Of a stretch of DNA of 64,000 bases, positions 19,282 through 28,190 are shown in pieces. Under the pieces are notes generated by a model. That model ran no database searches. It had not been told where the DNA came from and saw nothing but the letters and a program-made list of their open reading frames with translations. The stretch is from assembly GCA_030949565.1 (NCBI GenBank), contig JAUZSK010000060.1, forward strand, positions 1 through 64,000. The letters run 5' to 3'. This DNA comes from Enterobacterales bacterium (GTDB lineage Bacteria > Pseudomonadota > Gammaproteobacteria > Enterobacterales > Kangiellaceae). A program made the translations under genes and the position numbers. Within the stretch, counting starts at the first letter, position 1, and each line of letters starts with the position of its first letter.

Positions 19282-19817
19282 AGTTTAATGGGATCTCATT
19301 TTAATAGGCGATATCTGATTGTTCGCCCATATGTTAATCGTCACTGGCAAAAGATTACTTTTTTTAATTTTTTGTGCGATGAAAATAAGAACTATCCTTT
19401 AACCTTATTTAAACAGAGAGGACAATAAGTCCAAATTAGACCCATCAGATTAATAATAACCTAATATTTTGAAAATTGCTTGCCAAAATCAATAAATTTG
19501 TGGATCTCTCAAAAGTCTTAAGTCGTCAGAAAATAAGCAAAAAACCTCGGTTTTTGTTGTTTTCTACTAGTAATTGAGTGATTAATTCTCTTATAATGCG
19601 CGCGTCTCAAAGGGCTGTTTTTGGCGCTGTAAATAGACCATAAGTAACCCCTTATTTAGTTAAATATTAATTTGCCGCATAGAGCCATTTGTTTTAACGC
19701 ATTCAACGCTAGTTAAAAGGGTTTATTGCTAAAAATATTTGGGAAATAACCCTTTTTTATTAGTCTTCAACTATAGTTGTTGGTAATAAAACAAACAGTG
19801 AATACAAAGATAAATCT
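19282..19817. other. Leader/intergenic region upstream of nqrA
   Basis: No gene is seen in 536 bases. It is AT-rich, with a TATAAT box at 19592-19597 (no good -35 match), a small A-rich hairpin near 19540-19556, and a terminator-like hairpin at 19715-19758. The nqr transcript could therefore have a leader of roughly 200 bases. Confidence 0.5.
19715..19758 (+). promoter_or_regulatory. Terminator-like hairpin in the nqr leader, possible attenuator
   Basis: AAAAGGGTTTATT pairs with AAATAACCCTTTT (12 pairs, one bulged T) across a 16-base loop and is followed by a T run ending at 19758. It lies 60 bases before the nqrA start with no gene in front of it on this strand, so it cannot be a simple operon end. 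Confidence 0.45.
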
Positions 19818-21161
19818 ATGATAAAAATAACTAAAGGTCTGGCGCTGCCAATAACTGGTTCGCCAGACCAGCAAATTGTGGATGCTGCTGAAGTCTCAGA
19901 AGTTGCTTTACTGGGTGAAGATTACCTTGATCTTAAAGCCAAAATGATTATTCGTATAGGGCATAAAGTGAAGTGTGGCGACCCTATTTGGAGTGACAAA
20001 AAGAATGAAGGAGTGATATTTACAGCTCCGGCAAGTGGCACCATCACCCATATAAACCGAGGCGCCAAGCGCAAGCTGTTATCGGTGGTGATTCAGGTTG
20101 AGGGCAATGAATATAAAGAGTTCAAACGTTACCCCGAATCGGAGCTTGATAGCTTAAAACGAGACGATGTGGTCAAAAATTTACTTGAATCCGGATTATG
20201 GCCCGCTTTTCGCACTCGCCCCTACAGTAAAATACCAGCGGTCGATAGTCAACCCAACGCGATTTTTGTGTCGATGATGGATACCAATCCGCTAGCGCCC
20301 GATCCACTGGTGATTATCCCTGAAAAAGCATCAATGTTTAATTATGGATTGAGCATTATTAAACATTTGACTGAGGGAGAGGTTTTTGTGGCCCATGATG
20401 CAGCAAAAGATCTTCCTATCCCGAAAAACCCAGTAGCCAATTACCAATCATTTAGCGGTGTTCATCCCGCTGGCAATGTTGGGACCCATATTCATTTTCT
20501 TAAGCCGGTCAATTCAAAACGCTGTGTGTGGCACATTGGCTACCAAGATGTGGTTGCTATTGGCGAGCTTTTTGTGAGTGGGCGGCTTAATTGTCAACGA
20601 GTGGTGTCTTTGGCTGGTCCTGTGGTGAATAATCCTCGATTAGTTCGTTTAATACAGGGTTCACGATTACGAGCGGTGGTCGGAGAGGATATCGATACTA
20701 GCGATCGACGGGTTATTTCGGGCTCGGTATTTAATGGTCATATTGCTACCGGGCATCGTGGTTATTTAGGGCGCTACCATAACCAGATTAGTGTTCTCAA
20801 AGAAGGGCGTGAAAAAGAGTTATTTGGCTGGCTTCATCTAGGACGAGAAAAATTCTCTGTGACACGCGCTTTTATCTCTCATTTAACCGGTAAAAAACGT
20901 TTTGACATGACCACCTCCACTCATGGTAGTGAACGAGCGATTATGCCCATAGGCAGTTTTGAGCGACTCATGCCTTGGGATATTTTGCCCACTCAACTGC
21001 TAAGAGCTTTGGTGGTGGGTGATACTGAAACAGCACAGCAACTGGGTTGCCTAGAATTTGATGAAGAAGATCTAGCTCTTTGTACTTTTGCTTGCCCAGG
21101 GAAATATGAATATGGTCCCATTTTGCGCGACGCTCTAACTCGTATAGAGAAGGAAGGCTAA
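19818..21161 (+). CDS. nqrA: Na+-NQR subunit A
   Basis: NqrA is the peripheral cytoplasmic subunit of the Na+-translocating NADH:quinone reductase and takes part in quinone binding. The 447-residue length is standard. It starts with MIKITKGLALPITG and contains FTAPASGTITHINRGAKR, GLWPAFRTRPYSKIP, FVSMMDTNPLAPDP and the C-terminal CTFACPGKYEYGP. It overlaps nqrB by one base and is the first gene of nqrABCDEF-apbE-nqrM. Confidence 0.97.
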   Translation: MIKITKGLALPITGSPDQQIVDAAEVSEVALLGEDYLDLKAKMIIRIGHKVKCGDPIWSDKKNEGVIFTAPASGTITHINRGAKRKLLSVVIQVEGNEYKEFKRYPESELDSLKRDDVVKNLLESGLWPAFRTRPYSKIPAVDSQPNAIFVSMMDTNPLAPDPLVIIPEKASMFNYGLSIIKHLTEGEVFVAHDAAKDLPIPKNPVANYQSFSGVHPAGNVGTHIHFLKPVNSKRCVWHIGYQDVVAIGELFVSGRLNCQRVVSLAGPVVNNPRLVRLIQGSRLRAVVGEDIDTSDRRVISGSVFNGHIATGHRGYLGRYHNQISVLKEGREKELFGWLHLGREKFSVTRAFISHLTGKKRFDMTTSTHGSERAIMPIGSFERLMPWDILPTQLLRALVVGDTETAQQLGCLEFDEEDLALCTFACPGKYEYGPILRDALTRIEKEG

Positions 21162-22362
21162 TGAAAAGTTTACGAGAAACAATTGACCGCCTAGAACCCC
21201 ATTTTGAGAAGGGAGGGAAATATGAAAAGTGGTATGCCCTCTATGAAGCTGCGACCACTATTTTATACACTCCAGGGCATGTCACTCGCAGCGCTTCACA
21301 TGTGCGCGATAGTATTGACCTTAAGCGCATTATGATTTTTGTTTGGGCCTGTACTTTCCCGGCCATGTTTTGGGGTATGTATAACATCGGCTTTCAAACG
21401 ATTGACGCAATGAATGCTGGTGGCGCTGTTTATTTGGATGGCGTGCGTGGCTGGGTAATGGATTTGGTCGGCGCCAGTTATTCTAAGGACATCACAAGCT
21501 CCTTATTTATTGGCGCGCTTTATTTTGTTCCCATTTATGCCACGGCTTTTATTGTTGGCGGATTTTGGGAAGTCTTGTTTGCCTCTATCCGTGGCCATGA
21601 ATCAATGAAGGGTTTTTTGTAACCTCTATTTTGTTTGCGCTGATTTTACCACCTGATATTCCCCTTTGGCAGGTTGCGCTCGGTATCAGTTTTGGTGTTG
21701 TGATGGCTAAGGAAGTGTTTGGCGGAACCGGTAAAAATTTCCTTAATCCGGCGTTAGCTGGACGTGCTTTTTTGTTTTTCGCATATCCCGGCGATATGTC
21801 GGGCGAAGTTTGGAATGTGGTGGACGGGTATTCTGGAGCAACGCCATTAGTTAATGCAGCTCAGGGGCAGTTAAGTTATATCATTGATCAAAATTGGTGG
21901 GATGCTTTCTATGGCCTCATACCGGGATCGATTGGAGAAGTATCCACTCTAATGATTTTAATCGGTGGTTTCTTATTAATTTACCTGCGAATCGCTGCGT
22001 TACGCATTGTAGTAGGTGTATTTGTTGGAATGTTAGCCACCTCCTATTTACTCAATTGGATTGGTAGCGATACTAACCCAATGTTTGCCATGCCTTGGTA
22101 TTGGCATCTGGTTACCGGAGGTTTTGCCTTTGGCATGATGTTTATGGCGACCGATCCGGTATCGGCGGCAATGACCGATCGAGGAAAGCTATATTTTGGT
22201 TTTTTAATTGGCTTTATGTGCGTTTTTATTCGGGTACTTAATCCGGCATTTCCAGAAGGCATGATGTTAGCAATCTTATTTGCCAATTTATTTGCACCTT
22301 TAATTGATCATCTGGTTGTTCAGGCCAATATTAAACGGAGGGCAAAACGCTATGCCAACTGA
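21161..22362 (+). CDS. nqrB: Na+-NQR subunit B; one frame break
   Basis: NqrB is a large membrane subunit carrying covalent FMN and riboflavin and forms much of the Na+ path. The frame is broken at the T6 run 21613-21618; one more T gives [20 protein letters not shown], the normal NqrB sequence, and about 400 residues. The FMN-attachment motif is present as YSGATPLV. It overlaps nqrA (1 base) and nqrC (11 bases). Because the rest of the operon is intact and tightly packed, I infer a sequencing deletion and not loss of function. Confidence 0.92.
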
Positions 22363-23152
22363 TTCTTCAACTGGGCCTAAACAAGAGAGTGTTGTGCGGA
22401 CAATATTGGTCGCTTTAACGGTTTGCTTGGTGTGCTCAATTATTGTTGCTAGCGCTGCTGTATTGCTTAAAGATAAACAGCTTAAAAATGCTTCGCTGGA
22501 TAAAAAACGTAATATTTTGATAGCCGCGCAATTGCTGACTGCAAGCACCGATATTGAACAAGCATTTGCTAATATTGAAAGAAGGTGGGTCGATTTGGAA
22601 AGTGGGAAATTTGTTACCGATAATATTCCGTCAAATTATGATCAGCGACAAGCTGCTAAAGATCCTGCCGCCAGTGTTGCGATTGATGCGAAACAAGATT
22701 TAGCTAAAATCGGTCGCCGAGCCAAGGTTGCTACCGTTTACCTCGTTAAAAATAAAGGTCAAATAGAAACCATTATTCTTCCTATTCATGGCAAAGGCTT
22801 ATTTTCAACCTTGTACGGTTTTATTGCGCTTAAGGCCGATAAACAAACCATTGTCGGTCTTAAATTTTACGAACAAGGTGAAACGCCAGGACTCGGCGGC
22901 GAAGTTGAAAACCCTCGATGGTTAGCTCTGTGGCCGGGCAAAAAACTGTTGAATGATGAAGGGCAACCTGCGCTGACGCTGGTTAAAGGTGGCGCTAAAA
23001 ATGAATATCAAGTGGACGCGCTTTCTGGTGCATCGATGACAACGCGAGGTCTACAAAAAATGATTGACTACTGGCTAGGAGAGCAGGGTTTTTCAAAATT
23101 TTTGAAAAGGCTGGATGTTAATTCAACAGCGGCTCAAAAAGGGGCGGCATAA
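22352..23152 (+). CDS. nqrC: Na+-NQR subunit C
   Basis: NqrC carries a covalently bound FMN on its periplasmic domain. With the ATG at 22352, preceded by CGGAGGGC, the protein is 266 residues; a longer frame from 22304 would run inside nqrB and is rejected. One membrane anchor lies at about residues 16-36 ([23 protein letters not shown]). The flavinylation motif is [10 protein letters not shown] near residue 230, with the threonine acceptor kept. The ApbE flavin transferase that modifies this motif is encoded in the same operon. Confidence 0.95.
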   Translation: MPTDSSTGPKQESVVRTILVALTVCLVCSIIVASAAVLLKDKQLKNASLDKKRNILIAAQLLTASTDIEQAFANIERRWVDLESGKFVTDNIPSNYDQRQAAKDPAASVAIDAKQDLAKIGRRAKVATVYLVKNKGQIETIILPIHGKGLFSTLYGFIALKADKQTIVGLKFYEQGETPGLGGEVENPRWLALWPGKKLLNDEGQPALTLVKGGAKNEYQVDALSGASMTTRGLQKMIDYWLGEQGFSKFLKRLDVNSTAAQKGAA

Positions 23153-23155
23153 GTC

Positions 23156-23791
23156 ATGGCAATTGATAAGCAAGAGCTAAAAAGTGTTATTTTAAAACCG
23201 ATTTTAGATAACAATCCTATTGCATTGCAGGTGCTAGGTGTTTGCAGCGCCTTGGCGGTAACTAGCAAGCTTGAAACGGCGTTAGTCATGGCTTTTGCTT
23301 TGACCATTGTGACGGCTTTTTCAAATATGCTGATCAGTTTAATCCGTCATCAGATCCCATCTAGCATCCGTATTATTGTGCAGATGACAGTGATTGCTTC
23401 TTTAGTGATCGTGGTTGACCAACTGTTAAAAGCCTACGCATTTGAAACCGCTAAGCAGATGTCAGTATTTGTTGGGCTCATTATTACTAACTGCATTGTG
23501 ATGGGGCGAGCCGAAGCCTACGCCATGAAAAATGGCCCGATCATGAGTTTCTTTGATGGCATCGGCAATGGTTTAGGCTACTCCGCCATCTTGATTACCG
23601 TTGCCATTATTCGCGAGCTATTGGGTTCCGGCAGTATTTTAGGTTTCACTATATTAAATCCCATTCAAAATGGTGGCTGGTACCAAACTAACGGTTTATT
23701 ACTTTTGCCACCTAGCGCTTTTTTTATTATTGGATTACTGATTTGGGTGATTAGAACGTTAAAACCTGAACAGAAAGAGGAACAACAATAA
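23156..23791 (+). CDS. nqrD: Na+-NQR subunit D
   Basis: This six-helix membrane subunit of 211 residues has [23 protein letters not shown] at the N-terminus. Its half-helix cysteine, [13 protein letters not shown], is one ligand of the iron centre shared with NqrE, and [11 protein letters not shown] follows. It abuts nqrC (3-base gap) and overlaps nqrE by one base. Confidence 0.97.
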   Translation: MAIDKQELKSVILKPILDNNPIALQVLGVCSALAVTSKLETALVMAFALTIVTAFSNMLISLIRHQIPSSIRIIVQMTVIASLVIVVDQLLKAYAFETAKQMSVFVGLIITNCIVMGRAEAYAMKNGPIMSFFDGIGNGLGYSAILITVAIIRELLGSGSILGFTILNPIQNGGWYQTNGLLLLPPSAFFIIGLLIWVIRTLKPEQKEEQQ

Positions 23792-24399
23792 TGGAACACT
23801 ATATCAGTATCTTTGTACGTTCCGTCTTTGTCGAAAATATGGCGCTGTCCTTTTTCTTGGGTATGTGTACTTTTTTGGCAGTTTCCAAAAAAATTCAGAC
23901 AGCCTTTGGATTAGGCGTCGCAGTGGTGGTGGTGCAAGCAATCACCGTACCGGTTAATAATTTGTTGTATACCTATTTACTAAAAGATGGTGCGCTTGCA
24001 TGGGCCGGTATGCCGGATACCGATCTTAGTTTTTTAGGTTTAATTTTATATATTGGCGTTATTGCGGCCATTGTGCAAATACTGGAAATGGTGTTAGATA
24101 AATTTTTTCCGGCCTTGTATCAAGCGCTGGGAATTTTCTTGCCATTGATCACCGTTAACTGTGCGATTTTAGGCGGCACATTATTTATGGTGGAGGGTGA
24201 TTATAACTTTGCTGAATCAGTGGTCTACGGAATCGGTAGCGGCGTCGGTTGGGCTTTTGCCATCGTTGCTTTGGCAGGAATCAGAGAGAAAATGAAATAC
24301 AGTGATGTACCAGAAGGCTTAAGAGGTCTAGGCATCACCTTTATTACCGTTGGACTCATGGCGTTGGCTTTTATGTCCTTTTCAGGCGTTCAACTTTAA
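23791..24399 (+). CDS. nqrE: Na+-NQR subunit E
   Basis: This six-helix membrane subunit of 202 residues is homologous to NqrD in inverted topology. It shows [26 protein letters not shown] at the N-terminus and [18 protein letters not shown], whose cysteine pairs with that of NqrD to bind the intramembrane iron centre. Translation is probably coupled to nqrD through the one-base overlap. Confidence 0.97.
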   Translation: MEHYISIFVRSVFVENMALSFFLGMCTFLAVSKKIQTAFGLGVAVVVVQAITVPVNNLLYTYLLKDGALAWAGMPDTDLSFLGLILYIGVIAAIVQILEMVLDKFFPALYQALGIFLPLITVNCAILGGTLFMVEGDYNFAESVVYGIGSGVGWAFAIVALAGIREKMKYSDVPEGLRGLGITFITVGLMALAFMSFSGVQL

Positions 24400-24417
24400 T
24401 AAAAAGGATTAGACAAG

Positions 24418-25647
24418 ATGTTTCAAACAATCGCAATTAGCGTCAGTATGTTTACCTTGGTGATCTTGGCCTTGGTTTTAATCATTCTTTTTGCTAAATC
24501 AAAGCTGGTCAGTAGTGGTCCGGTTCGGATTGGTGTGAATGGTGATGATGAAAAATCACTGACGACTAATGCCGGAGGAAAGCTATTAAGTGCACTGGCT
24601 GATGTCGGCGTTTTTGTACCCTCAGCCTGCGGCGGTGGCGGTACTTGCGGGCAATGTAAGTGTAAAGTTTTATCTGGTGGCGGTAGTATTTTGCCCACCG
24701 AAGAAAGCCATATTAATAAACTTGAAGCGAGTGAAGGTTATCGATTATCTTGCCAAGTCAATGTCCGTCAAAATATGGAGATCGAGCTACCGGAAGAAAT
24801 TTTCGGTGTTCAAAAGTGGCAGTGTGAAGTCATTTCCAATGATAATAAAGCCACTTTTATCAAAGAGCTTAAATTGAAACTGCCAGAAGGTGAAAGCGTT
24901 CCTTTTCGTGCAGGCGGATATATTCAAATTGAATGCCCTCCCTACAAACTGAGCTATAAAGCGTTTGATATTGACCCACAATATCATCCAGATTGGGATC
25001 ATTTTAAAATTTGGGATGTGGTTTCCGAAGTCAAGGAGCCGGTTACTCGGGCTTATTCGATGGCGAACTATCCCGGTGAAGAAGGCATTATCATGCTCAA
25101 TGTAAGAATTGCGTCCCCACCTCCTAGAAACATGAGTTTGCCAGCCGGTAAGATGTCTTCTTATATTTTTAATCTAAAGCCCGGTGATAAGGTCACTATT
25201 TCTGGACCCTATGGTGAATTTTTTGCCAAAGAAAGCGATAACGAGATGGTTTTCATCGGCGGCGGTGCAGGTATGGCTCCGATGCGCTCACATATTTTTG
25301 ACCAACTTAAACGTCTTAAGAGCAAACGAAAAATCTCTTTTTGGTACGGCGCTCGCAGTAAGCGAGAAATGTTTTATGCTGAAGAATATGACCAATTGGC
25401 CAAAGACAATGAGAATTTTGAATGGCATGTGGCACTGTCTGACCCAATGCCAGAAGATCATTGGAATGGCTATACCGGCTTTATTCACAATGTTTTGCTA
25501 GAAGAATATTTAAAATATCATGAAGCACCGGAAGACTGTGAATATTATATGTGTGGACCTCCGATGATGAACGCTGCCGTGATTAAAATGCTTGAAGATC
25601 TTGGTGTGGAAAGAGATAATATCTTTTTGGACGATTTCGGCGGATAG
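24418..25647 (+). CDS. nqrF: Na+-NQR subunit F, NADH-oxidising
   Basis: NqrF is the electron entry point: it oxidises NADH and passes electrons through FAD and a 2Fe-2S centre. The 409 residues comprise an N-terminal membrane helix (5-26), a ferredoxin domain with the cluster ligands in [12 protein letters not shown] and a later LSCQ, an FAD domain with RAYSMANYP, and an NADH-binding domain ([21 protein letters not shown]). It ends IFLDDFGG as usual. Confidence 0.97.
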   Translation: MFQTIAISVSMFTLVILALVLIILFAKSKLVSSGPVRIGVNGDDEKSLTTNAGGKLLSALADVGVFVPSACGGGGTCGQCKCKVLSGGGSILPTEESHINKLEASEGYRLSCQVNVRQNMEIELPEEIFGVQKWQCEVISNDNKATFIKELKLKLPEGESVPFRAGGYIQIECPPYKLSYKAFDIDPQYHPDWDHFKIWDVVSEVKEPVTRAYSMANYPGEEGIIMLNVRIASPPPRNMSLPAGKMSSYIFNLKPGDKVTISGPYGEFFAKESDNEMVFIGGGAGMAPMRSHIFDQLKRLKSKRKISFWYGARSKREMFYAEEYDQLAKDNENFEWHVALSDPMPEDHWNGYTGFIHNVLLEEYLKYHEAPEDCEYYMCGPPMMNAAVIKMLEDLGVERDNIFLDDFGG

Positions 25648-25746
25648 ATTAGTTAAATTCCATAAAAAATGCTATAAAAGGATTTTTCGCGTGATCTTTT
25701 TATGCTCACAGGCAACCACCTTCAATTAGGATGAAAAGGCAATTCG

Positions 25747-26764
25747 ATGAATCTGCGACTCTCTAATAGGCTTTTTTTTGTTTTTGGCCTTGTTGCTAAC
25801 GGCTTGCGAGGATCAAGTTGAATATCATCGCCTTAATGGTCTTACCATGGGAACCAGCTACCAAGTAACGCTACAAATTGAGCCTCAGCGACTTGAATCA
25901 ATAAAACAGTACATAGATCAAAAGCTTGAGAAAATCAATGGTCGTATGTCGACTTATCTGCCTAATTCTGAAATATCGCTGTTTAATAGAACCCATAAAA
26001 ATGATTGCCAAAAGGTATCCAGCGACACGTTTCAAGTGGTTAAAACTTCTCTACGAATTAGCAAGGAGACTGACGGCGCTTTTGATATAACGCTTGATCC
26101 TGTGATTGAAGAGTGGGGGTTCGATAGAAAATTTACCCACCATCAGATCCCATCTCAACTAACAATTGACAGGCTATTGTCTGAAGTGGGCTATCAAAAA
26201 CTGTCTTTAGGTGAGCAGTGCATTAAAAAAGAACACCTTCAATTATCAATCAATTTATCGGCTATCGCAAAAGGTTTTGGAGTCGATGAAATTGCTATTT
26301 TATTACAGCAGCAAGGGATTGAGAATTATTTAGTCGAAATCGGAGGTGAAACAGCTTCTAAGGGTATCAATCCTTTTGGCAAATCATGGCGACTAGCGAT
26401 TGAATCTCCTATTGAAAAATTAAGAGCTATTCAAAAAATATTTTTACCATTGGGTTTAGGTGTTGCGACTTCGGGTGATTATCGAAACTATTTTGAGAAA
26501 AATGATATACGTTATTCGCATACTATTGACCCCAATACCGGAAGACCTATTGTGCACAATCTAGTGTCAGTTACAGTGTTGCATAAAAGCACGATGATTG
26601 CTGATGCTTATGCCACCGCATTATTAGTCATGGGTAAAGATAAAGCTTTAGAGTTTGCTAAAAAACACAAGCTGGCTGTATATTTATTAATTAAAAAAGA
26701 CCAACACTTTGTGGAGAATTATAGCGATAGATTCAAAAAGCACTTACTAGGCAAGGAAGACTAA
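25747..26764 (+). CDS. apbE: FAD:protein FMN transferase (ApbE); one frame break near the start
   Basis: ApbE attaches FMN to threonine residues of NqrB and NqrC. The ATG at 25747 opens a signal peptide, but a T8 run at 25772-25779 shifts the frame; with seven T it reads LRLSNRLFFLFLALLLTACED, a lipoprotein signal with lipobox LTAC. The body has MGTSYQVTL, SAIAKGFGVDEIA, YLVEIGGE, ATSGDYRNYF and SHTIDPNTGRP, all ApbE signatures, and an aspartate-bearing TMIADAYATALLVMG. The corrected length is about 338 residues. Position after nqrF and before nqrM is the usual one. Confidence 0.92.
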
Positions 26765-26768
26765 TCGC

Positions 26769-26996
26769 ATGGAAATATTTATTTTATCTTTTTTAATTAT
26801 GGTTTTAGTCGTTGCCATGATGGCTATAGGCTATATTTTTCACCGAAAAAAAATCAAAGGGAGTTGTGGAGGATTAACCGAACTTGGCTTGGAAAAACTC
26901 TGTGATTGTGATGAGCCCTGCGACAAACGAAAAGAGTTTCTTGCTAAGCTGGCTGATCAAGAAAAAATTGAACTTAAAAATATTGAACATGATTAG
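26769..26996 (+). CDS. nqrM: NqrM, Na+-NQR maturation protein
   Basis: NqrM (DUF539) is needed to insert the iron centre between NqrD and NqrE. The 75-residue protein has one membrane helix (residues 3-24) and the four-cysteine motif CGGLTELGLEKLCDCDEPCDKRK, given here in the order C-x13-C-x-C-x3-C. It is the last gene of the operon, 4 bases after apbE, and converges on tsaC. Confidence 0.93.
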   Translation: MEIFILSFLIMVLVVAMMAIGYIFHRKKIKGSCGGLTELGLEKLCDCDEPCDKRKEFLAKLADQEKIELKNIEHD

Positions 26997-27005
26997 CTTC
27001 CGTCA

Positions 27006-27560
27006 TTAATTCCTAATAACTTTCCCCGATTCCAAATCAATAATTTGCGATGCGGGTTGGCCGCCGCATTCACCGGCAATAACATGGTCAACCTGCCGTA
27101 GCCAGTGGTTTCTGGAAAAAGCCGCGTTTACTGAAACTGGTTTGCCGCTTTTATTGCAACTGGTGGAAACAATTGGATTACCCAACTGCTGACACAGCGC
27201 TTTAGCAATTGGGTGGCGGGTGATTCTAACCGCTAATTTTGGATGCAGTCCTTTGATTAGCGGTGAGACATGCTTTTGTGCCGCTAGCAGCCAAGTGGTT
27301 GCTCTTGGCTGCGGCCCATTAATTAGGGCTAATTGTTGAGAGGTTAATGGTTGAATATAGCGTTCGATTTGTGAAATATCGCTCACCAATAAAATTAATC
27401 CTTTGTTAAAAGAGCGCTGCTTTAGATCAAGAAGCCGGTTGACTGCGGCTAAATCGGCGGCGTCACAGCCGATACCAAATATAGATTCAGTAGGGTAGAT
27501 AATAACCCCACCTTGCTTTAAAGCACGCGTCGCCTGCACTATTTTCCAGCGACTAGTCAT
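27006..27560 (-). CDS. tsaC: Threonylcarbamoyl-AMP synthase, TsaC/Sua5/YrdC family
   Basis: TsaC makes threonylcarbamoyl-AMP from threonine, bicarbonate and ATP for the t6A37 modification of ANN-decoding tRNAs. The 184-residue size matches TsaC, the short type without the Sua5 C-terminal domain. Motifs are GGVIIYPTESIFGIGCDA, LDLKQRSFNKGLILL, ATTWLLAA, LAVRITRHPIAKALC and IVSTSCNKSGKP. It lies 24 bases downstream of purE on the minus strand, probably co-transcribed. Confidence 0.93.
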   Translation of the reverse strand: MTSRWKIVQATRALKQGGVIIYPTESIFGIGCDAADLAAVNRLLDLKQRSFNKGLILLVSDISQIERYIQPLTSQQLALINGPQPRATTWLLAAQKHVSPLIKGLHPKLAVRITRHPIAKALCQQLGNPIVSTSCNKSGKPVSVNAAFSRNHWLRQVDHVIAGECGGQPASQIIDLESGKVIRN

Positions 27561-27584
27561 AGTTGCCTTCTATGCTTGACCGGC

Positions 27585-28088
27585 TTAAGCCAAAGAAGCT
27601 TGTAGCTTTGCATCTTTATCCATAACGATTTTTGCATTGTTAGCGCGGTCATCGGCAACCTTTTGTGCGACTTCTGTATTGCCGATGGCTAACATTTGGG
27701 CTGCTAGATAGGCGGCATTTTTAGCCCCTGCGTTGCCGATAGCGACAGTTGCAACCGGTACGCCAGCAGGCATTTGAACGGTAGAAAGCAAAGCGTCTTG
27801 ACCTTTTAAAGGGCCTCCTTCCATTGGTACGCCGATCACAGGTTTCGTGGTAAGTCCGGCGACAGCGCCTGCTAGATGAGCCGCTAAACCGGCGGCACAA
27901 ATAAATACGGCACAGCCACGTGTTTCTGCATCTTTAACGTAGTCATGGGTGGCGGCTGGGGTGCGGTGAGCCGAGGTGACTTTCACCTCAACCTTGATCC
28001 CAAAATCTTTAAGAATCTTATGTGTGGCTTGCATGCAGGGCCAATCAGAATCTGAACCCATTAAAATAGCAACGAAAGTTTGGCTCAT
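27585..28088 (-). CDS. purE: N5-carboxyaminoimidazole ribonucleotide mutase
   Basis: PurE class I moves the carboxyl group of N5-CAIR to give CAIR in purine synthesis. The 167-residue protein shows the N-terminal MGSDSDWPCMQ, the catalytic SAHRTP, the GAAGLAAHLAG-like stretch CAAGLAAHLAGAVAG and VPMEGGPLKGQDALLSTVQMP. purK, often next to it, is not in the window; tsaC follows instead. Confidence 0.96.
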   Translation of the reverse strand: MSQTFVAILMGSDSDWPCMQATHKILKDFGIKVEVKVTSAHRTPAATHDYVKDAETRGCAVFICAAGLAAHLAGAVAGLTTKPVIGVPMEGGPLKGQDALLSTVQMPAGVPVATVAIGNAGAKNAAYLAAQMLAIGNTEVAQKVADDRANNAKIVMDKDAKLQASLA

Positions 28089-28190
28089 TAGTTTACCTTT
28101 TAGTCAAAAATCAATTGAAGCATGATTATACGCAATATTGACTGATTAACGGGTATAATTGTCTATTTGTTGTAAATTTTTGTTTCAACT

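Noticed and set aside
22304-22351. Longer start for nqrC
   Set aside because: It would lie within the nqrB end, lacks a ribosome site and adds residues not seen in NqrC; the ATG at 22352 has a good one.
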